DNA from: Nymphaea colorata
Taxonomy: Eukaryota > Streptophyta > Magnoliopsida > Nymphaeales > Nymphaeaceae
DNA: 64,000 nucleotides
Direction: 5' to 3'
Assembly: GCF_008831285.2 (NCBI RefSeq)
Contig: NC_045138.2
Location: 34,590,769 to 34,654,768 of the forward strand
A program made the position numbers and the translations under genes. A model generated the notes under the pieces. It saw nothing but the letters and a program-made list of their open reading frames with translations, made no database searches and had not been told where the DNA came from. This document shows, piece by piece, positions 32,825-43,179 of this stretch (its first letter is position 1; every line of letters begins with the position of its first letter).

Positions 32825-35725
32825 ATGGCTAAGCTTGTTCCTCGATCGGGAGATGCCGTGTTCGCGAGCGTTGAGCGCGTGGTAGTTCGCCCTATTTTTT
32901 CTCTCTCCAGTCGGGCAATGGTGTTTTGTTAGCTTCTTTCAACTCCCTAATGTTCCGCTCATTTTTCTCTCTTTGTCGTTCCTTTGGCATTCGATTTTGC
33001 GGCTGGGAAAGAATGCGGAGTTGTTCACTCTCACATACGGAGCGATCGTGCGACAGCTCCTCACTAATCTCGAAGAGACGGAGGAGGTCAACAAGCAACT
33101 CGATCAGATGTATGCGTCCCCTTCTTGTTTCTCTTTTCTTGGCCTTGTTATTTTAGATCTCTATTTATATGCTGTTATTTGTTCGCACGTTTTGAGATCA
33201 TCATGGTGCTAGTCAATTACGACTGTAGATGTTAAATTTAGCGGAACAGGCCTTTCATGATCCAATGATTTAACGGCTTTTTTAAGAGAGTTCGAAAGAG
33301 GTATAAAGTAACACGAGCTCCATGACAGCGTTCTGTCTGATATTTCCCCGTCTCTGTGGTCAGTGGATACAGTTTCAAAGTTCTTTATAGCGGATTCTGT
33401 TTGTTACACCTTTTAACTTCAGGGCGCGGGTTGTTTTACGAACTCTGAAACCTGGAGCTACAATTGTTAGTTGCCGTAGCGTTGATACCTGGATGACGGC
33501 TTAGGCGAGCCCTGACTGGTCTGGGATTTTTTGGCATAGGAACGGAAAAAATTGGTTCTTTTTTTAGGCTGTTTCCGTTGGTTCTCTTTACCTATGCGCT
33601 TTATAGCACAAATACCACCAATCGTAGATATATCATCGAATGTTGAACTTTTAATGGGCGAAAATTCTGGCCTTCCAAACGATTAGTTTCTGAGGACCTA
33701 CCATCTTTTTGAACCGTGAACATGATCAGTAACAAAATATATGGTGTGAATGTTAAGACGACGAATTCGTTTGTAGTTTCAGCAAAAAGGAGGGTGTTAT
33801 CTGGATGAATGGTCCCAAATCTGGATGAATGCATGGGACCTCACTGCTAGGTACGAAGAGTGAACGGCGAGAAACGTGGAAATTAACAGAAGCAGCGGCT
33901 AGTCGGCATTCCACAAAGAGATTAACTTCTCTTCCTCTTTTTTCTGGTTATTATAAGTTTCAGATACTGATATTTTAGTAATTCCTTTTCTTCTTTGACC
34001 CTTCTTTAGTTCCAGAAATAACTCCTACGAAACTTCTCACTCAAACTTGCTTGATATTGTGTGATGAGACCTGGACAATGGATCATTACACTAAAAGGCT
34101 TCTGTTGTTTCACAAATTTGTCCTTTTCTATGAATGTTTGTGAAAAATGTTTATGCGTGCATATTTGTCTGTCTATGCATACAGTGTGAGTTTCAGAAAT
34201 CTTCTAGCTTGTGTTTTCCTGGCCATTGGAAAACTTGCAGTTTTCAGTTTTTTTCCCAAAAATGCAAAAAGTTTTAGGCAATAATAAATGCATCAACACA
34301 TTGAAAATTAACTACTAAACCCATTAATCATATAAAATTGAAAATTCTTACTCTGTGTGACCTACAGGAAGAAAATGTTTCATGAACTTTTGATGATAAA
34401 TCATTTAGGTGATGCACTAGCTGGGTAATATGGAATATGAATATAATTTTAGGGTTTGGTTCAGCTGTTTTCAGATTTACATTATTGGCTTTCAACTTGT
34501 TCCAATGTTCATGTGAATTTTGTCATGATACCTTTTTCAATCACAACATAAAGTTTTCCAGTTCAGTATCTTTCTGGCTAAATATGCATTACTTGGGCTG
34601 AAGATCCTGAATCCATATGATTGACAAAACATAAGGTTTAATCCGTATTCATTTCAGAAAACTTGAAGGTAGTGTTTGATGGCTGGAAATATATTTCTTG
34701 AAAAAATGGAATGAGAAAAATCTTTCTTATTTCCAATTTTGATGTGTGTGTGATGACTGAGAAACAAATTTCCAGAAATTTATTTCTTAGTTTGATGAAA
34801 TAGAAATATATTTCTAGGTTTAGGAAAAAGAGGAAGGAAGGGAAGGAGGGAGGAGGAAGAAGGGAAGGAGGGAGGAGCACCAAATTCCTCCCCATCCCTT
34901 CTTCCTCATCCCTTCTTCCCCCCCACCCACCCCCCGACCTTCTTCCTCACCGTCCCTTCTTCCTCCTCCCTCCTTCCCTTCTTCCTCCCAATCCCTTCTT
35001 CCTCCTCCCTCCCTCCTCCTCCCCGTCCCTTCTTCCTCCTCCTTCCTCCCCACCCCGTCCCTTCTCCCTCCTCCCTCCTTCCCTTCTTCCCCCACCCCAC
35101 CCTCCCTCCTTCCCTTCTTCCTCCTTCTCCCTGCTTCCTCCTCCCTTCTTCCTCCTCCCTGCTCCCTCCTTCCTCCCCGTCCCTTCTTCCTCCTTCTCCC
35201 TGCTTCCTCCTCCCTTCTTCCTCCTCCCTCCTTCCCTTCTTCCTCTTCCCTCCTCCTCCCTCCTTCCTCCCTGTCCCTTCTTCCTCCCCAATGGTAAAAA
35301 AAATAAACCGGAAAAATATTTCCGGCTTTCAGCTGGAATAATATTTCCGGCTCTCAGCTGGAATAATATTTCCGGAATTTTTTTTCCGTTTTCAGCCCCA
35401 ACGGTAAAAAAAAAATTCCTGTTTGATGAAACTGAAAAAATTTTGAAATTTTGAAATAAATTTCCTATGCTACAGTAAAATTCCAGCCTATCAAACGCTA
35501 CCTACGGTTCTTTATGTCTGATTTTGGTCTCCAAGTAGCCACTCCCCAACAATGGAAGCTGGTCGTGAGTCTAATGCTTAAGACGCCTCTTTATTGATTC
35601 AAGTTACATCATTGGCACCTATGTCACATGGGTACGGGTACGAGTATTGGTGCGGGTACGGGTACGAACCACTTTAAAAAAACTTGGGTGCGGGGTACGG
35701 CCGTACACACACACACACGCACACG

Positions 35726-35772
<47 letters not shown>

Positions 35773-38700
35773 AAAAATATATATTCAGACCGGTATAACA
35801 TATTCACACACATATATGTATAAGATCCAACTCATTTGGTGCTCTTATCTAAAAATATATCTGAGATCTGGTTTTTAGACAATGATGCTTGAGTTTTAGG
35901 CCAAGATTGGATCTATTGCTAAAATCTGAAGTTGCCTTAATATGACTTCATTTAGATAGCATGCTCCGATCTGTTCTGTGTTTGTGAGTCTGACTCTTAT
36001 TAGATCCAGAACTCAATCCATTAAAATCTGAGTTCTAATTACTTATATCCAAAGACCCATTTGGGGGCGGTGGGCAAAAGACCCGAATCTCTCTTGAAAA
36101 CCCTAACTCTTCTCTCCCTTTCCCTCTTTCTTTTTCGAAGAGTAGCAGCAGCAGACCCGGCGGCAGCAAGATGCCCTAGCTCTTCCGTTCCTTTCCCTCT
36201 TTCTTTCTTGGAGAGTAACAATGGCAGACCGGCCGCGGCAAGATGCCTTAGCTCTTCCCTCCCTTTCCCTCTTTCTTTCTCGAAGAGTAGCAGCGGCAGA
36301 CCGGCGGCGGCAAGATGGGGCGAGTGATGGAAAACAACGACGATGGAAGGCGCAGCCAAGAAAAGCACCGTCTGTCGGCCACGCACGACCACCGTGTTTC
36401 AGAAACTCGACATAAATGGAGAAAACGATTAAAAAAAAGCTAATACCATCGCCAGACACCACTTGCCTTCGCCGTTGCCTGCCGTTCGTCGGGTGAAGAT
36501 GGAAGTGGAACGACAGAAATGAAACGTAAAAGGTAGGGTTCGAACAAATTAACGTTAAATTCATTCTTTAAAAGTTAAAATGGAAAAAACGTTTTAATTA
36601 AAATCGGACAACTATAGACCCGGTCAACTTTGACCGATTCTGAAAACGGTCGAAAATGACCGTGGGTGCGTTGACCGCACCCGGTACGGTCAACGCCGCA
36701 TTCCCCCGTACCCACGAACGTACCCGTACCGGTGTCGTACCGGTACCGTGCGGGTACTCCTCCTTAAGAGGAGTACCTGTGTGACATAGATTGGCACCAA
36801 TGTTATAAAAGGCGTAGCGTATCGCGTATCGGTCGGGCCGACCTATACGCCGTATCGCAAATGTAGCGTAGCGTATCGTAAAATTAATTTTTTAATTTTA
36901 AAAAATATTTAAAAATCAGAAAAAATAGAGAAAAATCATTAAAAATCTGAAAAAATGAACGAAAAATCAGAAATCAAGAAAAATGTATTCAAATATACAA
37001 AAGATCATCATACATAAAGAACATTCATGTGTATCAACAACACATTCAAAAATAAGAAATTAGATATTCAAAATAACATAATAAGCATCCATCACAATTT
37101 TAAACTTGAAAATTTTATAAAATTTTACGACTTGGAGTCTTAGGACTTGGAGTTTTAGGACTTAGATTACATCACAATTTTATAAGTTCAAAATATATAG
37201 TTATCATCTTTCATGATTTAACAATAATATCTCCCAAATCAATGAATCCTTGGTTATTTTTGATGAAAATGTGCAAAATCTCTCCCTCCTACATCTCTTG
37301 GAGTCTTTAAATACAAGAAGAGAGAGAGAGAGAGAGAAGTGTTTAAACTTTAAAAAATAAAAAAATTTGTGTTTTAACCCGTATACGCGTACGATACGCA
37401 CATGTATCGCGTATCGAAGATGTATCGTATAGGTTTCTTTGACCTATACGATACGTATCGTACGATACAGATAACATTGATAGGCACCATGTTAAGGGTA
37501 GAACCATATTCATTTTCAGAAGATTCTTTATTTCTTTTTATGTGGGATTTTGGTCTCACAAGTCACGGTAGCCACTCCCCAACAATGGGTTCTCGTTGTT
37601 AGTCTAAATGCTTAAGATGCTGCTTTTATTCAAGGTCAATGATTTGAACTAAATGTGACTCTGCCATTAGCTAGATTGTTTGCTGTAATTTTTACCACCT
37701 TTTACACTTTGAGTTTGTGCAAATCAATATTTTGGCTGTTTTGATGAAATTGTTTATGGTATTTGGCTTTTCTTGGTAGTACTGGGCACCCCTTCCATAA
37801 TCAGTAGATTCCTCTCTTTAAACTCTTTCTGGGTCCTCATTGACCTAATTATATTGACAAAAATATTGCATCTTATGCAGGGGATATAATATTGGAGTTC
37901 GTCTTATTGATGAATTCTTAGCAAAATCAAATGTTTCTAGATGTGTTGACTTCAAGGAGACAGCTGAAGTAATTGCAAAGGTAATATGGGAGGAAGTAGA
38001 AACCTGTTCACTGTTTTGTCTAAGTAGCTTGACATTGTGATTATTATTATATTCTGTAAGTCTATTTGCAACAAACAATTTATGGCCATGCAAATGTGTT
38101 CCTCTGATACTATTTTACTTGTTTATCATTTTCTTCTCTCTTCAATTGTGTTGTTAAAACAAGCCTTGCCATCACGTTTTTCTTTTTTTAATCCCTTTAA
38201 AAGGCAAGAGAAAATGTGAATTATGCAAGTTTCTGTCATATTTTATTTCATTTCTTTTTCTTTTGCTTTTCTCTTTGATCTTTTCTTTAATAGATGGTTT
38301 TGAAAAGATATCTTATATGCTGTTTTACTTGTCCACATTCATATTGTTGTCTGTTACAAATAAATATGACTCCAAGGTTCAAGTATCTAACAGTCAGCTG
38401 TAATTTTGTGTTTATACTATGGCTTTTGATGTTTGTTTTGTTCATATGGCATTGATTTCATTTGAAACTTGAAAGGTAAACAGGACACTGAGAACTTGGG
38501 TGGAAGTGCTTACTGGTCAATATGAACCGTCAGTTATCATGTTAATTTGTTAGTACTTTATCTGACAACATATAGCTACCAAAAAAATTATTCGAAGCTG
38601 CTTCAAACTCACCAACTCTAATTATCTATGACTTCTTGCACCAACTCTATATTGTGTTACTCATACATCATTCTCCAAGTCTCATGTACCAACTCTTGCA

Positions 38701-41096
38701 ATGACATGCAATATTTATATACATTGTCCACCTCTAATTGCTCATGACTTCAAACATTGGAACATGAAATTCTTCTCTCAAGTGCTTGTTCCACCATTTA
38801 TGTTCTTTCTGAATAAAAATTGGGTGAAGGAGGTAATCACAATTTGTTTTCCTCCCTTTCTACCTTAGTACCATTGTTGTACTACTTTCTGCCTTTCATG
38901 CCTTTCGTGGTTTTGGTTTTCCCTTTAAGAATTAATGGTGTCTTCATAATTCATATTGTCAAACAGGTAGGCTTTAAAATGTTTTTGGGGGTGACTGCAA
39001 CTGTTACTAATTGGGATGCTGAAGGAACAAGTTGCAGTCTTGTTCTTGAAGACAATCCTTTGGTAGATTTTGTGGAGCTTCCAGATACCTGCCAAGGCCT
39101 GTACTATTGTAATATCTTGAGTGGAGTTATCCGAGGAGCACTGGAAATGGTAAGCTGTGCAACTTGTTCTTCTTTGTATGTTTTATTCACAGCTAATTTT
39201 ATTCCAAGGTATTGACATGCATTTATGAGTCCATGTTTGAAGCTGATTTGGTATGTGACACAATGGTCTGCTCTCTGTCTTGATATTGCATGTACTTCTG
39301 CCTGTTGTAGGTTGTTACTTGGTAAAGGGGTTTTCCCTTTTTAGCACTACTGTGAAATTGTTTGGGAGGAGCATGCAGAAAGACTTGGATAAAACACAGA
39401 GTGATTAGAACATGCATGAGGTGCTAAAGGATGATATATGTTGGTGTAAGATCTTGCATTATTAAGTTGTAGTATACTACTTTCTGCCTGCCATTTGTTT
39501 TTGTTTGTAAAGAAACCTCTTGGTCCAGCAGTTATCATCACTAGATGGATGTGTAGTGCTTTTTTTTCTGATTCCTGAAGAAAGCATTTTCTTTCTCCTA
39601 AATGAGAGGACTTCATGGTTATTGGGTTGGCTCATTCTCTTGTTTAATTTTCCCTTCCTTTTCTGGGTTTATCATGCTGTTGACAGATGCTGTACTGTAA
39701 AAATCAGCAAGTCATTTTCCTCAGATATTCCTGATAATTGTTAAAGTTTTGGTTGAGAACATTAGAAAATATAATTTCTCCTAGAGTCCTGAAGCTTTTT
39801 GAATGACACTGAGGCTAGGAAAACATTATGACAAAGTATTATCCTTTTAGTATTGCTTGTTTCATTGAAATATTTTCATCAGAAGAATGCCAGGGACACA
39901 ATTGCAGAATACATATCCATGCAGCTCAGATGGTCATGGTCTTTCATCCATCATTCAGCTTCTTTGTGATCTGTATCCTCCAATATAGATTATAGACTAG
40001 CATGATAAACAATGTGGTTTGTTTGCCTTGGAAAAAAGGTGAGGTATTTGCCTATCACCAACATGCTCATGTGGCCCATCACTTTGTTGCTAGGTACTGG
40101 GCTCTGGTTCATGGATCAAGAGTCGCTCCTTGTGAGTGGCCCAACCAGAATAACAGTTTGGGCATTTCAGAAAATCTAACTGGCTATATGTGTGTGTATG
40201 TACCGTGGAGTGTGAGAAAGAGATACATGTTTAACCAGTGGTACTCTGAGATCGGTTTTACAACGTTAACATTTTTCACTCGTTTTTCCTGACTCTACGT
40301 TATAGATGCGATCTTTACCTTGAAATGATAAAATTATTAATCTATAAAAGCATAATCTTTCTAAAATGTGTAGATAAAATTTTATAAAATTTAAAAAGCA
40401 ACGTCTGAATTTTTTCTCTTGTACTCATGTGGCATGTTCAAGCGACATGGTTTTAATGTCTTAACATGCAAATCAAATTTGCGCAGTTCTTTTCCGGATG
40501 AGATGAAGGGAATGGCAAATTAAGTCCCAAAATGGGATTGGCTTAACACCCCCACCCCCTTACACACAAATGTGTAGATAAGATTTTATAAACTTTAAAA
40601 ATCAACGTCTGATTTTTTTCTCTTGTACTCATCTGGCATGTTCAAGCGACATGATCTTAATGTCTTAACATGCAAATCAAATTTGCGCAGATCTTTTCCG
40701 GACGAGATGAAGGGAATGGCAAATTAAGTCCCAAAATGGGATTGGCTTAACACCCCCACCCCCTTACACACATATATCATTGTCAGATTGTTGCCATTTT
40801 CTTATAAAAGAATATTAAAAATGGAAATATCGTGGCTTTTATCCTTTTTTTTAGAACCAACGGTTTTTAATATGTTTAGTTTTAAGTGGTTTGTTTGAAA
40901 CAGCAGTAGAAATTGCTAGTTGTTTTAATCTTTGTTAATATTTTACAGCAAAATGAGTGAAAACTGGAGTTCATAAGTTTCTATTATTTGTTAATATTTT
41001 TAATTTTTTTAGTTCATGGGATTTTCCCAAGGAAAAGTAGACTTCCTGATTAATGCTTGTGAAGGCCCTGCATATGGAAACCTGAGACCAATGTTT

Positions 41097-41142
<46 letters not shown>

Positions 41143-42381
41143 CATAGAATTTGGATCAGGATTAGAACATATTAGATCATTTGGAAGCAGTGCTACTTGT
41201 TTATAAGTCCTATATGATGTATTAGATGAGATGGCTAGATGCAAGGTCCCACTATCATAACCAAGGGGTCTGAAGTCCAAATCTTTTAGGGGCTAACACC
41301 GAAAATTTCTCTAATGGAATGAGAAAGAAAAATATTTCAAATACTAGATTTTGACCACCTGAAATTAATATTCCCTCTGATACTGGATAGTTTGCGCGTT
41401 TGATCTTAAAACCAATGTTATAAAAGGCGTAGCGTATCGCGTATCGGTCGGGCTGACCTATACGCTGTATCATAACGTATCGTAAACGTAGCGTAGCGTA
41501 TCGTAAAATTAATTTTTTAATTTTAAAAAATATTTAAAAATCAGAAAAAATAGAAAAAATTTATTAAAAATCTGAAAAAATAAACAAAAAATAAGAAATC
41601 AAGAAAAATATATTCAAATATAAAAAAGATCATCATACATAAGGAACATTCATGTGTGTCAACAACGCATGCAAAAATTAGAAATTAGATATTCAAAATA
41701 ACATAATAAGCATCCATCACAATTTTAAACTTGAAAATTTTATAGAATCTTAAGACTTAGAGTCTTAGGACTTTGAGTTTTAGGACTTATATTACATCAC
41801 AATTTTATAAGTTCAAAACATATAGTTATCAACTTATCATCTTTCATGATTTAACGATAATATTTTCCAAATCGATGAATCCTTGGTTATTTTTTATGAA
41901 AATGTGCAAAATCTCTCCCTCCTACGTCTCTTGGAGTCTTTAAATACAAGAAGAGAGAGAGGGAGGAGTGTTTAAACTTTAAAAAATAAAAATTTTTGTG
42001 TTTTAACCCGTATCGTACGATACGGGGTGTATCGCCCGTATCGTACGATACGGCCCCGTATCGCACGTATCGTGCGATACGTGTACGATACAGACGCGTA
42101 TCGTCTTTAAACAGCGTATCGTATAGGTTTTCTTGACCTATACGATACGTATCGTACGATACGCGTCCGTATCGTACGATACGGATAACATTGCTTAAAA
42201 CTACTTCAAACTATGTTATTCTTGGGGTTGTTTATAAATGTGAACTTTGTTGTTACAGGTATCAATGAAAACTGAAGTCTCGTGGGTTCGAGATATGCTG
42301 CGGGGAGATGATGCATATGAAATCAGAGTCAAACTTCTGAAGCAAGTTCCAGAGGAATATCCATACAAAGATGATGAATAG
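32825..42381 (+). CDS. BET3: TRAPP complex subunit 3 (TRAPPC3/BET3), 5 exons, 186 aa
   Basis: Exons: 32825-32881, 33012-33109, 37881-37980, 38967-39149 and 42259-42381, with consistent phases and GT/AG borders (561 nt). Recognisable blocks are [52 protein letters not shown] and the C-terminus EEYPYKDDE; the length is exactly that expected for plant BET3. The protein is a core subunit of TRAPP tethering and GEF complexes for Rab/Ypt1 in ER-Golgi traffic. Cys73 in SRCVDF lies where mammalian TRAPPC3 is palmitoylated. The exons total 0.56 kb in 9.6 kb of gene; introns 2 (4.8 kb) and 4 (3.1 kb) are enlarged by transposons. The exon 2 acceptor (GGGAAAG) is weak by eye. Confidence 0.96.
34667..35503. 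mobile_element. TIR DNA element carrying a 460-bp polypurine/polypyrimidine tract
   Basis: The inverted ends read AGGTAGTGTTTGATGGCTGG on the left and AGGTAGCGTTTGATAGGCTGG on the right (inward), followed by similar TGGAA(A) sequence. The right subterminal part has two tandem AATAATATTTCCGGCT..CAGCTGG units. The neighbouring repeat unit near 37520 represents the site without the element. I could not see a convincing target duplication, so the superfamily is left open. The middle (about 34823-35290) is almost pure CTTCC/CCTCC on the plus strand; Gly/Arg/Glu-rich ORFs on the other strand are artefacts. Confidence 0.7.
35619..36789. mobile_element. hAT-like non-autonomous element A
   Basis: The ends are inverted repeats CTATGTCACATGGGTAC and CTATGTCACACAGGTAC (read inward). 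They are flanked by a perfect 8-bp duplication ATTGGCAC (35611-35618 and 36790-36797), the length typical of hAT elements. The subterminal parts are full of GGTACGGGTACG-type words on both sides. A (CA)n(TA)n run sits at 35704-35770. A segment at about 36110-36330 has repeated CGAAGAGTAGCAGC..GGC-type units. No transposase was seen. Confidence 0.78.
36798..37479. mobile_element. hAT-like non-autonomous element B, copy 1
   Basis: It begins CAATGTTATAAAAGGCGTAG and its complement-read right end begins CAATGTTAT, fitting the hAT YARNG terminal pattern. It abuts element A. Its flanks ATTGGCAC (36790-36797) and ATAGGCAC (37480-37487) form an 8-bp duplication with one difference. The interior is AT-rich and the subterminal parts contain CGTATCGTACGATACG-type palindromes. 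It is about 75-90% similar by eye to 41413-42193. Confidence 0.83.
40364..40771. repeat. Tandem duplication, period 204 bp, BET3 intron 4
   Basis: Two near-identical units start AAATGTGTAGATAA at 40364 and 40568 and end AACACCCCCACCCCCTTACA. Only a few substitutions separate them, indicating a recent tandem duplication. Confidence 0.93.
41099..41140. repeat. (TA)n microsatellite
   Basis: About 20 uninterrupted TA units in BET3 intron 4, a likely length-variable site. Confidence 0.95.
41413..42193. mobile_element. hAT-like non-autonomous element B, copy 2
   Basis: It has the same ends (CAATGTTAT inward from both sides) and the same interior as 36798-37479. The flanking 8-bp duplication CTTAAAAC is perfect (41405-41412 and 42194-42201). 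The right part (about 42008-42190) is expanded into an array of CGTATCGTACGATACG-type palindromes absent at that length in copy 1. Its end lies only 65 bp before the exon 5 acceptor of BET3. Confidence 0.87.
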
Positions 42382-43148
42382 CTCTGCATACTGCAGGTGC
42401 TTGTTTTTTTCATGTTTTTGCAGTGATTCAAATTCTATGTTTCTTTAGTTTGAGATTGAACAAAAAACGCCATCTAGGATGATATGATGACTATCTTAAA
42501 GTTATCTTTTCTGTATTTTACAAGGGCCACGTTTACTGTCAGCATTGAAAATCGCTTCAGAATGTGATAAGAATTCTTATGTTGAATTCCTTCTAAAGGA
42601 TAAAATTGTATTTAGGTATCAGCAAATTCCTGTATAATTTTACCTTTTCTTTGTGGGCAGGCACTGTGCTTTTTTGATGTGAACTGCAGACCAAAAAACC
42701 AAATAGCTGTACTTACTCTTGCTTTCATCTTTATCAGTATGCCTTTAAAGCATCCTTGTTTCGACAGGAACTGTGGCATACTGCCAAGTGTAACTTACTG
42801 GTCAAACCTGTCTCATGGAAATTGTAGGCATACCATTTTATAGGCAGCCATCGAAGAGATTTATTACAGGTGTGGATGGTCATGAATTCTGAAGGACAGT
42901 GTCCTCTAATACAAGTAGACAAATTGTAAGGTTGTATCTGCTTGGCGATTGTGTTTCCTTTGTTGATCCAGTCATGTTCAAGCTTTTTGCTTTGATCATT
43001 CACAGATTGGAGCAAGTAATTTCTATCTGATGTATTTCTGCCTGCCGAGGGATGTTCATAAGTGGTCTGGCATGGCTTGCATCAAAGGCAGATGCAACCA
43101 CGAGCTTTTTTTACCTTCACATCAAAGCTTTTTTTTCTCCTCTCCTCC

Positions 43149-43179
<31 letters not shown>

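Larger units (their letters stand above)
34620..37640. repeat. Old local duplication in BET3 intron 2, split by three transposons
   Basis: The sequence around 34630-34666 plus 35504-35610 is repeated at about 37488-37640. Landmarks are ATTCATTT(T)CAGAA, TTTATGT..GATTTTGGTCTC, AGCCACTCCCCAACAATGG and TAATGCTTAAGA. The left unit is interrupted by the element at 34667-35503. The two units are separated by the hAT-like elements at 35619-36789 and 36798-37479. Confidence 0.75.

Noticed and set aside
34820-35291. Gly/Arg/Glu-rich ORFs on the minus strand
   Set aside because: They are translations of a polypurine tract with no domain and no start context.
36061-36564. ORFs with repeated serine/phenylalanine-rich or basic segments
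   Set aside because: They sit in repeat units inside hAT-like element A and show no transposase or other domain.
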